A DNA stretch of 20,220 nt from an uncultured Collinsella sp. (GCA_900545905.1 URBA01000006.1:1-20220), one strand, 5' to 3'. Counted from the first letter of the stretch, positions 1 through 7,736 are shown. Notes: generated by a model not told the origin, from the sequence alone. Translations and numbers: made by a program.

Positions 1-575
1 GCCTTATCAACGGCCTTGAACTCCCGGACGCAGGGGTATACCTGTTTGACGGGCATGTGATCGATGCGGCGTATCTGAAGGATTCTGCTGCTGCTCAGAA
101 GTTCCACCAGCGCGTGGGCTTCGTATTTCAAAACGCTGATGCCCAGCTGTTCTGCGCCACGGTGGGCGAGGAAGTTGCTTTTGGTCCCGCGCAGATGGGT
201 CTGCCGGCAGACGAGCTCGAGCGCCGCGTGCGCGATGCCATGGGGCTGTTCCAGGTTGCCGACCTTGCCGACGCCTCTCCCTATCAGCTCTCGGGCGGGC
301 AAAAGAAGCGTGTTGCGCTGGCTGCGGTGGTGTCGATGAACCCGGATATCCTGGTGCTCGACGAGCCCACCAACGGACTTGACGAGGACTCGTGCGACAT
401 CGTGGTCAACTTTCTACTGGCCTATGTTGCTGCCGGCAAGACGGTCTTGATGAGCACACATCATCAGGATTTGGTGCGGCGCCTGGGTGCCCGCGCCATC
501 TATATCGATCGATATCACCATGTGGTCGCGGCACCCGTGGCATCGTATGGAACCGAGAGCGGCGCTGCGGAATAG
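1..575 (+). CDS. ECF-type ABC transporter ATPase, C-terminal part (5' end outside window)
   Basis: The reading frame is already open at base 3 and runs to TAG at 573-575, so the start and the Walker A loop lie upstream. The visible part has the remaining ABC ATPase motifs in order: a Q-loop (VFQNADAQLF), the signature LSGGQKKRVALA, Walker B with D-loop (ILVLDEPTNGLD) and the switch histidine in STHHQDL. The FQN-x-x-x-QLF form of the Q-loop and the VGEEVAFGP segment are typical of energy-coupling factor (CbiO/EcfA) ATPases, which power vitamin or metal uptake with a membrane T protein and a substrate-binding S protein. The substrate cannot be read from this fragment. An internal GTG at 57 is not the start, because conserved sequence continues upstream of it. 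The gene is probably the last of an ECF cassette, since an unrelated gene with its own promoter follows. Confidence 0.9.
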   Translation, partial: LINGLELPDAGVYLFDGHVIDAAYLKDSAAAQKFHQRVGFVFQNADAQLFCATVGEEVAFGPAQMGLPADELERRVRDAMGLFQVADLADASPYQLSGGQKKRVALAAVVSMNPDILVLDEPTNGLDEDSCDIVVNFLLAYVAAGKTVLMSTHHQDLVRRLGARAIYIDRYHHVVAAPVASYGTESGAAE

Positions 576-620
576 TTGCTGCGTAGAGCGTGCGTAACCG
601 CCCGCGCGGCTTTGCCGTGA

Positions 621-629
621 TGGTATAGT
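621..629 (+). promoter_or_regulatory. Extended -10 promoter element
   Basis: TGGTATAGT (621-629) matches an extended -10 (TG-n-TATAnT). It sits in the 79-base gap between the transporter gene and the phospholipase-like gene. No convincing -35 is seen, which is usual for extended -10 promoters. Transcription would begin near 636, giving a short leader. Identified by eye only. Confidence 0.45.
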
Positions 630-654
630 TATCCAGGTTTTTATGGGGGTGGCT

Positions 655-1503
655 ATGCCAAGCTGGAACATTCATATCGCTCAGACGGAACGACTTCTTG
701 AGCGTACCGGTGCGCTTGCCAATAGCGTGCGCGACCGCAATGCCTTTTTGTTTGGCTGCGTGGTTCCGGATATCTTCGTGGGCTATATGGTCCCTGGCAT
801 CGCCGATCCCATCCCGTACCGCATTACGCACTTTGCAAAGCCCGAGCCTATCCCTAAGCCTCGTGAGCATGAGTTCTGGGATACCTGTGTGGCACCGTTG
901 CTTAAAAGTTCGCCCACCGGTGCGCCAGCCGCGGCGACCTCGATTGTCGAGGAGCGCGAGCGACTCAATCGGGTGCATTATCCCCAACGCTACAAGGATG
1001 CCGAGCCGGTTGCCGGTCCCGGTGCTAGCGAGCTTTCGCTCGCGCCCGATGACGTGGCGCAGTCGCTGCTCGATCTGACGCTGGGCGTTTGGTCTCACCT
1101 CGTGGCCGATACCGTGTGGAATACGCGCGTGAATCAGTACCTGGAGGCGCACGGCGGCAAACCGTGCGAGGAATTCCGCATTAAAAAGCAAGGCGACTTT
1201 GACTGGTTTGGCAAGACGCTCGGCATCGTTTCGATTCCGCGCGCGACCGATCGCCTGTATACTGCGGCGACGCGTTTTGGGCAGTATCCCATCCATAAGG
1301 AGTATGTGCTCAAGACCATCGGCGTTATGCACGAGATTGTACGCGAAAACCCCGGCGAGCCCGATCATCCGCCGTATCGCTTGCTAACCGAGGAGTTTTT
1401 CGATGCAACGTTTACCGAGGTCGTCGAGCTAACTGAGGTGGGATTTGCCGCCCGCGTCGCATCACCCGGTGTGCCCGCTCTGCCCCTGATCGCTAGCTGC
1501 TAG
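655..1503 (+). CDS. Zinc-dependent phospholipase C-like protein
   Basis: This is a 282-residue protein. The ATG at 655 is preferred over the in-frame ATG at 643 because the run GGGGGT at 645-650 lies at ribosome-binding distance only from 655, and MPSWNIH is the usual N-terminus of this family. Family-type metal-binding positions are visible: H7 (WNIH), the segment FLFGCVVPD with D39, THF with H59, and GVWSHLVAD with H148 and D152. Many bacteria annotate such proteins as zinc-dependent phospholipase C family, but their natural substrate is mostly unproven, so hydrolase activity is inferred. There is no signal peptide, so the protein is probably cytoplasmic. Its stop codon overlaps the stop of the convergent gene in a shared CTAG (1500-1503). 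Confidence 0.8.
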   Translation: MPSWNIHIAQTERLLERTGALANSVRDRNAFLFGCVVPDIFVGYMVPGIADPIPYRITHFAKPEPIPKPREHEFWDTCVAPLLKSSPTGAPAAATSIVEERERLNRVHYPQRYKDAEPVAGPGASELSLAPDDVAQSLLDLTLGVWSHLVADTVWNTRVNQYLEAHGGKPCEEFRIKKQGDFDWFGKTLGIVSIPRATDRLYTAATRFGQYPIHKEYVLKTIGVMHEIVRENPGEPDHPPYRLLTEEFFDATFTEVVELTEVGFAARVASPGVPALPLIASC

Positions 1504-2573
1504 CTGGCCGGCCCGGCAGTGAACAGCTCATCCCAATTGACAAGTAGCTCTTGCCGCAGGGCATCTTCGGTGGTGCGTTCCTGATCGGTCTTTGGGGTGT
1601 AGGGAAGTCCAGCCTTTTTATGGATGAGTTTGGCTAGGTTGCCAAAGCTCCTTTTGTCCTTGATCTGATCATAGGTAATTTGGATGACGTCGTAGCCCAT
1701 GCTTGTGAGTGCGGTGGCGCGCTCGGCATCGGAGAGGCTCGCGGCTTCGCTGTCGTGGGCGGAGCGGCCTTGGCATTCAAGGATGACGCCCATGCTGTCG
1801 GTGGCGCTTTCGATGAGGATATCGGCGTAGCAGCAGGTTTTGTCATACAGCGAACGTGCGGCGTCGCTGAGTGGGATGCGCACGTTGTTGGTGATGTCGA
1901 TGCCCAGACCGCCCTCATCGCGGGGGAGCGAGATGAGAATTGACGTCTGGACTTCGAAGGGCGAGGCGGTCTGTCCTGTCATGCGTTCGGCGGCCCAGCG
2001 GAGCTGCTTAACGCCGCGCAGGCCTGCGGCCTGCTTGGCGAACGCGGCGATATCCGCTGCGGCAAGAAGCGGCGTGCGCTTCCACAAGCTGGTGTTATTG
2101 CCCTTGGTGTCGTTAACTCGCTCCCACCCGCAGTTGGGTGGAATGAACTTAAGCGAAATAGCTTCATCGAGTTGTTGTTGCGTTCGCTCGCAGGGCTTAA
2201 ACACTGCAAAGGAGCCGCACATCTCGTAGCAAGCCATGAGTAACTGGCTGCGTGAGACCTGCGTGGCAAGGCTGAGCAGTGTGAACTCCGGGGACGTGAC
2301 ATCAAACCCATACTCAGTCTGCCTAAACGACCCGGGAGGCGGTTCTTGGGTCAGGAGGTGCGATTTAAACAGGCTTCGCGACCCGGATTGTGCCCGAGTG
2401 AATACAAGCCTGTGAAGTGGTGCGTGAAGCAGGTCTTTTACAACTGCATGACTTCCGAGGCCACAACATCTGCGATCCATATTGCCAAGGCTAATGGCGG
2501 GGTAAAGGCCTAATACCTGCGGCGGAATACGGTGATAGTAAAAAGCGGATTGACCGCATAGCGTCAGGTCCAT
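1500..2573 (-). CDS. DUF559/Vsr-like endonuclease-domain protein
   Basis: This 357-residue protein starts at the ATG at 2573-2571. A perfect AGGAGG five bases upstream decides this start over a longer frame beginning at 2693. The C-terminal part resembles the PD-(D/E)XK nucleases grouped as DUF559/Vsr-like: D251 in ADILIE, E266 and Q268 in VILECQG, H273, then R285 and a GYDVIQIT strand. The preceding region has the SPFE...LISLP...GG.G pattern (about 204-224) common in actinobacterial members. The N-terminal third has SPEFTLLSLA (94-103), which resembles the wing-like part of AbiEi-type proteins; that link is weak. Function is unknown; defence or DNA processing is only inferred from the fold. 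The gene is convergent with the phospholipase-like gene and has no visible terminator. A long inverted repeat lies 52 bases upstream of the start. Confidence 0.7.
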   Translation of the reverse strand: MDLTLCGQSAFYYHRIPPQVLGLYPAISLGNMDRRCCGLGSHAVVKDLLHAPLHRLVFTRAQSGSRSLFKSHLLTQEPPPGSFRQTEYGFDVTSPEFTLLSLATQVSRSQLLMACYEMCGSFAVFKPCERTQQQLDEAISLKFIPPNCGWERVNDTKGNNTSLWKRTPLLAAADIAAFAKQAAGLRGVKQLRWAAERMTGQTASPFEVQTSILISLPRDEGGLGIDITNNVRIPLSDAARSLYDKTCCYADILIESATDSMGVILECQGRSAHDSEAASLSDAERATALTSMGYDVIQITYDQIKDKRSFGNLAKLIHKKAGLPYTPKTDQERTTEDALRQELLVNWDELFTAGPAS

Positions 2574-2624
2574 GACGTCCTCCTGGTCGAAATGTGCTTT
2601 TGGACCGTGCGATGCCAGCGTCAA

Positions 2625-2752
2625 TTCGGAAGTATGCGGCAAAATCTGAACCCTGTGAGCAGACCTGGCTTTTGAGGCTAGTTTATCAGGCATTTTGTTG
2701 CGAAAAAACAGGGTGTGCTCGGAGGTTCCAGAATTTGCCGCATACTTCCGAA
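2625..2752. repeat. Long imperfect inverted repeat upstream of nuclease gene
   Basis: The left arm TTCGGAAGTATGCGGCAAA (2625-2643) is a perfect 19-base reverse complement of 2734-2752. Pairing continues with one mismatch, TCTG (2645-2648), one extra base in the right arm, and AACC. A weaker similarity extends inward: GAGCA-x-ACC occurs in the left arm and, inverted, in the right arm. The two arms therefore look like two copies of a unit of roughly 50 bases in opposite orientation around an AT-rich centre. There is no T-tract on either strand that would make it a terminator. It may be a dispersed repeat, an operator or the ends of a small mobile unit. Confidence 0.75.
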
Positions 2753-2930
2753 AACCAGGTCGATTTGGTTCTTGCTAAAACGATTTATCAGCCCTGTGTG
2801 AGGTGTGGGTTTGCCACCGGGCGAACACTTTTAGCGCTTGGGGCTTTATTTTTTGGGCCTCGAAGGGTGGATTTCGCACTTTTGGTAAAGAAATGAGTGC
2901 GTGTTTTGCCGTGCGGCGGCATTGGCACAG

Positions 2931-2967
2931 AAAAAGGGCCCGGAAGGCGAAGCCTTCCGGGCCCTTT
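2931..2967 (-). terminator. Rho-independent terminator of pyruvate kinase gene
   Basis: A 16-base perfect stem (2933-2948 with 2952-2967) has a GAA loop. On the minus strand it is followed by a run of five T (from 2935 down to 2931). It begins 29 bases beyond the pyruvate kinase stop codon. Confidence 0.93.
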
Positions 2968-2995
2968 GCAATGCAAGTATGCTTGCAAGTGCGTT

Positions 2996-4456
2996 TTAGC
3001 GCACCTGAGCGACGTAAGCGACGTTGGTCGAGGAGACCTTGTCCTCGAGCTGGACGCTCATGCGGGGATCGCCGGCGGTAGCGACGGTCAGATCGCCGGC
3101 CTCGACGTAGCCGAGCTCCTTAGCGGTCTCGATCGCCTTGACGATCGTGCCGTTGACGGTGCCCTGGGTAATCTCGGCCTGGTGCGGGATAACGCCCCAG
3201 TACATAATCATCTGCTGGACGGCCCACTCGTGGCGGGAGAACGCGCAGATCGGCATGTTGGGACGGAAGTGCGAGATCAGGCGAGCGGTACGACCGGTGG
3301 TCGTCGGCACGGTGATGCACTTGGCGCCAACGGTGGTAGCCATGTTCACAGCGGACATACCCACAACGTTGTTGACGACGCGGGTGCCGTGAGCGTCAGC
3401 CGGAACCTCGAGCGGAGCGTGAGCCGGGAGGTACTTCTCAGTCTCGAGAGCAATGCTGGCCTGCATCTTGACGGCCTCGACCGGGTACTTACCGGCAGCG
3501 GACTCGCCAGAGAGCATAACGGCGTCGGTGCCGTCGTAGATGGCGTTAGCAACGTCGGCAACCTCGGCGCGCGTCGGGCGCGGGTTCTGCTGCATGGAGT
3601 CGAGCATCTGCGTAGCGGTGATAACGGGCTTGTAGGCCGCGTTGCACTTGGCGATGATCTCCTTCTGGATGTGCGGAACGAGCTCGGGCTTGATCTCGAT
3701 GCCCAGGTCGCCACGGGCGACCATGATGCCGTCGGAAGCCTCGAGAATCTCGTCGAAGTTCTCGACGCCCAGGGCGCACTCGATCTTCGGGAAGATCGTC
3801 ACGTGCTCGCCGCCGTTCTCGCGGCAAAGCTCGCGGATGCCGCGGACGGACTCGCCGTCACGGATGAAGGAAGCGGCGATGTAGTCGATGTTCTCGGTCA
3901 GGCCAAAGAGGATGTCCTGACGATCGCGCTCGGTGATGGCGGGCAGCGAGATGTTGACGTTGGGCATGTTGACGCCCTTGCGCTCGCCGATCAGGCCGTC
4001 GTTCTTAACGACGCAGGTCATGTCCTGGCCGTCGACGGACTCGACCTCGAGGGCAACCAGGCCGTCATCGATCAGGATGAGGGAGCCCTTCTCGACCTCG
4101 GAGGGCAGAGCCAGGTAGTCGAGGGAGATGTGCTCAGCGGTGCCGTGGAAATCCTCGGACGTGGGCTGAGCGGTGACGACGATCTTATCGCCGGTCTTGA
4201 CGGCAACCTTCTTGCCATCGACCAGAAGGCCGGTGCGGACCTCGGGGCCCTTGGTGTCGAGCAGGATGCCGACGGGCAGACCGAGCTCCTTGGAAATACG
4301 ACGGACGCGCTCGATGCGACCGTGGTGCTCGTCGTAGGATCCGTGCGAGAAGTTAAAACGGGCGACGTTCATGCCCGCCTTGATCATCTCGCGGATGGTC
4401 TCGTCGCTATCGCAGGCGGGACCCATGGTGCATACAATCTTGGTGCGCTTGTACAT
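2996..4456 (-). CDS. pyk: Pyruvate kinase
   Basis: This 486-residue enzyme catalyses the last step of glycolysis, phosphoenolpyruvate plus ADP to pyruvate plus ATP, in the cytoplasm. Motifs in order are TKIVCTMGP at the N-terminus, MNVARFNFSHG, LLDTKGPEVRTG, the B-domain lid, the active-site FPKIE with its catalytic lysine, the metal-binding DGIMVARGDLGIE, and PVITATQMLDSM...TRAEVADVANAI. The C-terminal allosteric domain begins around TGRTARLISHFRP. Length is normal for the short bacterial form, without the extra C-terminal PEP-utiliser domain. A GGAGG ribosome binding site precedes the ATG at 4456. It is a single-gene unit with its own promoter and terminator. A long open frame on the opposite strand is only a codon-bias shadow. 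Confidence 0.98.
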   Translation of the reverse strand: MYKRTKIVCTMGPACDSDETIREMIKAGMNVARFNFSHGSYDEHHGRIERVRRISKELGLPVGILLDTKGPEVRTGLLVDGKKVAVKTGDKIVVTAQPTSEDFHGTAEHISLDYLALPSEVEKGSLILIDDGLVALEVESVDGQDMTCVVKNDGLIGERKGVNMPNVNISLPAITERDRQDILFGLTENIDYIAASFIRDGESVRGIRELCRENGGEHVTIFPKIECALGVENFDEILEASDGIMVARGDLGIEIKPELVPHIQKEIIAKCNAAYKPVITATQMLDSMQQNPRPTRAEVADVANAIYDGTDAVMLSGESAAGKYPVEAVKMQASIALETEKYLPAHAPLEVPADAHGTRVVNNVVGMSAVNMATTVGAKCITVPTTTGRTARLISHFRPNMPICAFSRHEWAVQQMIMYWGVIPHQAEITQGTVNGTIVKAIETAKELGYVEAGDLTVATAGDPRMSVQLEDKVSSTNVAYVAQVR

Positions 4457-4519
4457 TCAGACCTCCATCTGACATCGTCTTGCGCTGATAGATAAACCAT
4501 AAGAAATAAAACTGAGATG

Positions 4520-4525
4520 ATTATA
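4520..4525 (-). promoter_or_regulatory. -10 element of pyruvate kinase promoter
   Basis: TATAAT on the minus strand is a perfect -10 hexamer, about 64 bases upstream of the pyruvate kinase ATG in an AT-rich patch. A -35 is not clear; TTGGGG at 4550-4545 is spaced by 19, which is long. Confidence 0.6.
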
Positions 4526-4750
4526 ACGAAATGCCGACCGAATACCCCAAAAAATCGACCGTATGCCGAATTAGAAGTTCATTTTTTGCGGTAAAAACGG
4601 TATATGCAAAAACTTTACCAACCGTTCTAACCGCTGCTATCTGGGCGATATTTCAATTTGATGATGCGCCGAAGAAAAAACGTTTTATCAATGTTGAGCA
4701 TCACACGGCCTGCACCGTTGCTTATGGACCATATTTCCAAATGGATTGTT
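4526..4750. other. AT-rich divergent intergenic region
   Basis: Together with 4457-4525 and the ATPase leader, this forms a 442-base divergent gap. A 75-codon open frame (4531-4758, plus) crosses it, but it has no ribosome binding site, no recognisable family and atypical composition, so I do not call it. I see no further clear sites. Confidence 0.5.
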
Positions 4751-4780
4751 TTGGCTAGACGCGTTGCTTTGGGGTACCAT
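4751..4780 (+). promoter_or_regulatory. Putative promoter of the cation ATPase gene
   Basis: TTGGCT (4751-4756) and TACCAT (4775-4780) are spaced by 18 bases. Transcription would start near 4787, directly before the first hairpin of the structured leader. The match to consensus is moderate. Confidence 0.45.
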
Positions 4781-4786
4781 AGCTCC

Positions 4787-4898
4787 ACTATCAACTGCCG
4801 CTCAGCACGGCAGCCTTGATGAGCCCTTGCCCTTCTCCTGGGAATTATGATCGGGCATCAATCTGCTGAGTGGCCCGAATCCCAGGAGGGGACTCTAT
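4787..4898 (+). promoter_or_regulatory. Structured 5' leader sequestering the ATPase ribosome binding site
   Basis: Hairpin 1 is CTGCCG (4795-4800) with CGGCAG (4808-4813), and its whole seven-base loop is CTCAGCA. Hairpin 2 is CTCCTGGGA (4835-4843) with TCCCAGGAG (4880-4888), continued by TCGGGC (4851-4856) with GCCCGA (4873-4878). The 3' arm of hairpin 2 contains the ribosome binding site AGGAGGG (4884-4890). The apical loop of hairpin 2 holds TGCTGAG (4864-4870), the exact complement of loop 1, so a kissing contact is possible. A competing pairing exists between TTGATGAGCCC (4816-4826) and GGGCATCAA (4853-4861), which would break the upper stem. This is the layout of a translational riboswitch or RNA thermometer. 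I could not match it to M-box, NiCo or yybP-ykoY from memory. Confidence 0.65.
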
Positions 4899-7580
4899 AT
4901 GCAAAAGGAATACCTGTCCGCCGCGGCGGAGGTGCTCAGCGACCAGGGTGTCGATGAGAACCTCGGCCTGAGCGACGACGAGGCGTCGTCGCGCCTCGCT
5001 AAGACAGGCCCTAACAAGCTCGAGGAAGCCGAGAAGACGCCGCTGTGGAAGCGTTTCTTTGAGCAGATGGCCGATCCCATGGTCATCATGCTGATCGTTG
5101 CCGCCGTCATCAGTGCACTCACGGGCATGGTCAAGGGTGAGGCGGACTTTGCCGACGTCGCCATCATCATGTTCGTCGTTATCGTCAACTCGGTGCTGGG
5201 CGTGGTTCAGGAGGCCAAGAGCGAGGAAGCTCTCGAGGCATTGCAGGAGATGAGCGCCGCGCAGTCCAAGGTGCTGCGCGACGGCAAGCTCGTGCACCTG
5301 CCGAGCGCCGAGCTCGTGCCCGGCGATGTGATCATGCTCGAGGCGGGCGACTCCGTCCCGGCCGACTGCCGCGTGCTCGAGAGCGCCACGATGAAGATCG
5401 AGGAGGCCGCCCTTACCGGCGAGTCCGTGCCCGTCGAGAAGCATGCCAACGTGATCGAGCTCGCCGCCGGCACCGACGACGTGCCGCTCGGCGACCGCAA
5501 GAACATGTGCTACATGGGTTCCACCGTGGTGTACGGTCGCGGTCGCGCTGTCGTGGTCGGTACCGGTATGAACACCGAGATGGGCAAGATTGCCGGCGCC
5601 CTGGCCGAGGCCAAGGAAGAGCTCACGCCGCTGCAGGTGAAGCTTGCCGAGCTCAGCCGCATCCTCACCATCATGGTTATCGTCATCTGCGTCGTTATCT
5701 TTGGTGTCGATATCATCCGCCACGGCGTGGGCAACGTTCTTACCGACCCGACCGCCCTGCTCGATACCTTTATGGTCGCCGTCTCGCTCGCCGTCGCTGC
5801 CATCCCCGAGGGCCTGGTCGCCGTCGTGACCATCGTGCTGTCGCTTGGTGTGACCAAGATGGCCAAGCGCCAGGCAATCATCCGCAAGCTCTCTGCCGTC
5901 GAGACCCTTGGCTGCACGCAGACCATCTGCTCGGACAAGACCGGTACCCTTACCCAAAACAAGATGACCGTCGTCAAGCACGAGCTCGCTGCGCCTAAGG
6001 AGAAGTTCCTGGCCGGCATGGCGCTGTGCTCCGACGCCCAGTGGGACGAGGAGCTGGGCGAGGCCGTGGGTGAGCCGACCGAGTGCGCGCTCGTCAACGA
6101 TGCCGGCAAGGCTGGTCTCACTGGCCTGACTGCCGAGCACCCGCGTGTGGGTGAGGCCCCGTTCGACTCGGGCCGCAAGATGATGTCCGTGGTCGTCGAG
6201 ACCCTGGACGGCGAGTACGAGCAGTACACCAAGGGCGCGCCCGACGTGGTGATCGGCCTGTGCACCCATATCTACGACGGCGACAGGGTCGTTCCGCTGA
6301 CCGAGGAGCGTCGTGCCGAGCTCGTGGCCGCCAACAAGGCCATGGCCGACGAGGCCCTGCGCGTGCTGGCGCTGGCAAGCCGCACCTACACCGAGGTTCC
6401 GGCCGACTGCAGCCCCGCCGCGCTCGAGCACGACCTGGTCTTCTGCGGCCTGTCCGGCATGATTGACCCGGTCCGCCCCGAGGTCGCCGACGCCATCCGC
6501 GAGGCGCACGACGCCGGTATCCGCACCGTCATGATCACGGGCGACCACATCGACACCGCCGTGGCCATCGCCAAGCAGCTGGGCATCGTCACCGATCGCA
6601 GCCATGCCATCACCGGTGCCGACCTCGATCGCATGAGCGACGAGGAACTCGACGCGCACATCGAGGACTACGGCGTGTACGCCCGCGTCCAGCCCGAGCA
6701 TAAGACACGCATCGTCGAGGCTTGGAAGTCGCGCGACCAGATCGTGGCCATGACGGGCGACGGCGTCAACGACGCCCCGTCCATCAAGCGCGCCGACATC
6801 GGCGTTGGCATGGGCATCACCGGTACCGATGTCACCAAGAACGTCGCCGACATGGTTCTTGCCGACGACAACTTCGCCACCATCATCGGTGCTTGCGAAG
6901 AGGGTCGCCGCATCTACGACAACATCCGCAAGGTCATTCAGTTCCTGCTTTCGGCCAACCTTGCCGAGGTCTTCTCGGTATTCATCGCCACGCTTATCGG
7001 CTTTACCATCTTCCAGCCGGTGCAGCTGCTGTGGGTGAACCTGGTCACCGACTGTTTCCCCGCGCTCGCGCTGGGCATGGAGGACGCCGAGGGCGACATC
7101 ATGAAGCGCAAACCGCGCAACGCCAAGGACGGTGTCTTTGCCGGACATATGGGTCTGGACTGCGTGGTCCAGGGTCTGATCATCACCGTGCTGGTGCTGG
7201 CGAGCTTCTTTGTGGGCGTGTACTTTGACATGGGCTACATCCACATCGCCGATATGATTGCCGGCAATGCCGACGAGGAAGGTGTGATGATGGCGTTCAT
7301 CACGCTCAACATGGTCGAGATTTTCCACTGCTTCAATATGCGCAGCCGTCGTGCGTCGCTGTTCACCATGAAGAAGCAGAACAAGTGGCTGTGGGCTTCC
7401 GCCGCGCTGGCACTGGTGCTGACGGTGATCGTGACCGTGCAGCCGACGCTTGCCGAGATGTTCTTTGGCCCTGTGACGCTTGAGCTCAAGGGCGTTCTTG
7501 CCGCGCTGGGTCTAGCCTTCCTGATCATCCCGCTGATGGAGATCTACAAGGCGATCATGCGCGCGGTCGAGAAGGAGTAG
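4899..7580 (+). CDS. P2A-type (calcium-like) cation-translocating ATPase
   Basis: This 893-residue membrane pump couples ATP hydrolysis to cation export. In order it has an N-terminal cation-ATPase domain, the actuator motif LTGESVPV, the M4 motif AAIPEGL, the phosphorylated aspartate D346 in CSDKTGTLTQN, KGAPD in the nucleotide-binding domain, ITGDH, and the hinge TGDGVNDAP (619-627). Residues matching both SERCA calcium sites are present: NLAE in M5 (asparagine and glutamate) and N, T and D in WVNLVTD of M6. That supports calcium transport, although manganese or other divalent metals are possible. Ten membrane segments are expected, with four in the C-terminal third after M5-M6. The AGGAGGG at 4884-4890 serves the ATG at 4899 with eight-base spacing and is buried in the leader hairpin, so translation is likely controlled. 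Confidence 0.95.
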   Translation: MQKEYLSAAAEVLSDQGVDENLGLSDDEASSRLAKTGPNKLEEAEKTPLWKRFFEQMADPMVIMLIVAAVISALTGMVKGEADFADVAIIMFVVIVNSVLGVVQEAKSEEALEALQEMSAAQSKVLRDGKLVHLPSAELVPGDVIMLEAGDSVPADCRVLESATMKIEEAALTGESVPVEKHANVIELAAGTDDVPLGDRKNMCYMGSTVVYGRGRAVVVGTGMNTEMGKIAGALAEAKEELTPLQVKLAELSRILTIMVIVICVVIFGVDIIRHGVGNVLTDPTALLDTFMVAVSLAVAAIPEGLVAVVTIVLSLGVTKMAKRQAIIRKLSAVETLGCTQTICSDKTGTLTQNKMTVVKHELAAPKEKFLAGMALCSDAQWDEELGEAVGEPTECALVNDAGKAGLTGLTAEHPRVGEAPFDSGRKMMSVVVETLDGEYEQYTKGAPDVVIGLCTHIYDGDRVVPLTEERRAELVAANKAMADEALRVLALASRTYTEVPADCSPAALEHDLVFCGLSGMIDPVRPEVADAIREAHDAGIRTVMITGDHIDTAVAIAKQLGIVTDRSHAITGADLDRMSDEELDAHIEDYGVYARVQPEHKTRIVEAWKSRDQIVAMTGDGVNDAPSIKRADIGVGMGITGTDVTKNVADMVLADDNFATIIGACEEGRRIYDNIRKVIQFLLSANLAEVFSVFIATLIGFTIFQPVQLLWVNLVTDCFPALALGMEDAEGDIMKRKPRNAKDGVFAGHMGLDCVVQGLIITVLVLASFFVGVYFDMGYIHIADMIAGNADEEGVMMAFITLNMVEIFHCFNMRSRRASLFTMKKQNKWLWASAALALVLTVIVTVQPTLAEMFFGPVTLELKGVLAALGLAFLIIPLMEIYKAIMRAVEKE

Positions 7581-7603
7581 GTCGAAAGGCCATCCTTCCC
7601 ACC

Positions 7604-7694
7604 GGCCCGACCGCCTGCGGGGTTTCTTCTTCGCTGGTCCTCGCGCTTCGCGCTGCGGGATCGCTCAGAAGAAACCCCTCCCGGCGGGCGGGCC
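7604..7694. repeat. Large intergenic stem-loop downstream of ATPase gene
   Basis: GGCCCGACCGCC (7604-7615) pairs with 7683-7694 with one mismatch. GGGGTTTCTTCT (7619-7630) then pairs perfectly with AGAAGAAACCCC (7667-7678). A smaller hairpin GCGC-TTC-GCGC lies at the tip. No T-tract follows on either strand, so it is not a classical terminator; a proper one lies 43 bases further on. It may be a dispersed REP-like palindrome or an mRNA 3'-end stabiliser. Confidence 0.7.
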
Positions 7695-7736
7695 TTCGGA
7701 TGACCTCTCGGGACCGTAAGCTGAGGAAAAGTTTGT

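Larger units (their letters stand above)
2574..2995. other. Intergenic region between nuclease and pyruvate kinase genes
   Basis: This 422-base stretch has no supported gene. It holds the inverted repeat at 2625-2752 and the pyruvate kinase terminator at 2931-2967. A TTGACG (minus strand, 2624-2619) lies next to the left repeat arm and could be a -35 for the nuclease gene, but no good -10 follows. From 2753 to 2930 I see only AT-rich sequence with no clear motif or frame. Confidence 0.6.

Noticed and set aside
406..1368. 320-codon minus-strand open frame
   Set aside because: Overlaps two plus-strand genes with clear motifs; the translation has no recognisable domain.
2574..2693. 40-codon N-terminal extension of the nuclease-domain protein
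   Set aside because: AGGAGG five bases before the ATG at 2573 decides the start, and the extension overlaps the inverted repeat.
2897..4495. 532-codon open frame on the plus strand opposite pyruvate kinase
   Set aside because: It is the reverse-strand shadow of a certain pyruvate kinase gene. The product is a low-complexity mix of D, G, L, V and A typical of high-GC third-position bias.
4531..4758. 75-codon open frame in the divergent region
   Set aside because: No ribosome binding site, no family and untypical composition; it crosses the probable ATPase promoter.
4845..7328. 827-codon open frame on the minus strand opposite the cation ATPase
   Set aside because: Histidine- and aspartate-rich shadow of the ATPase gene, with no family resemblance and no ribosome binding site.
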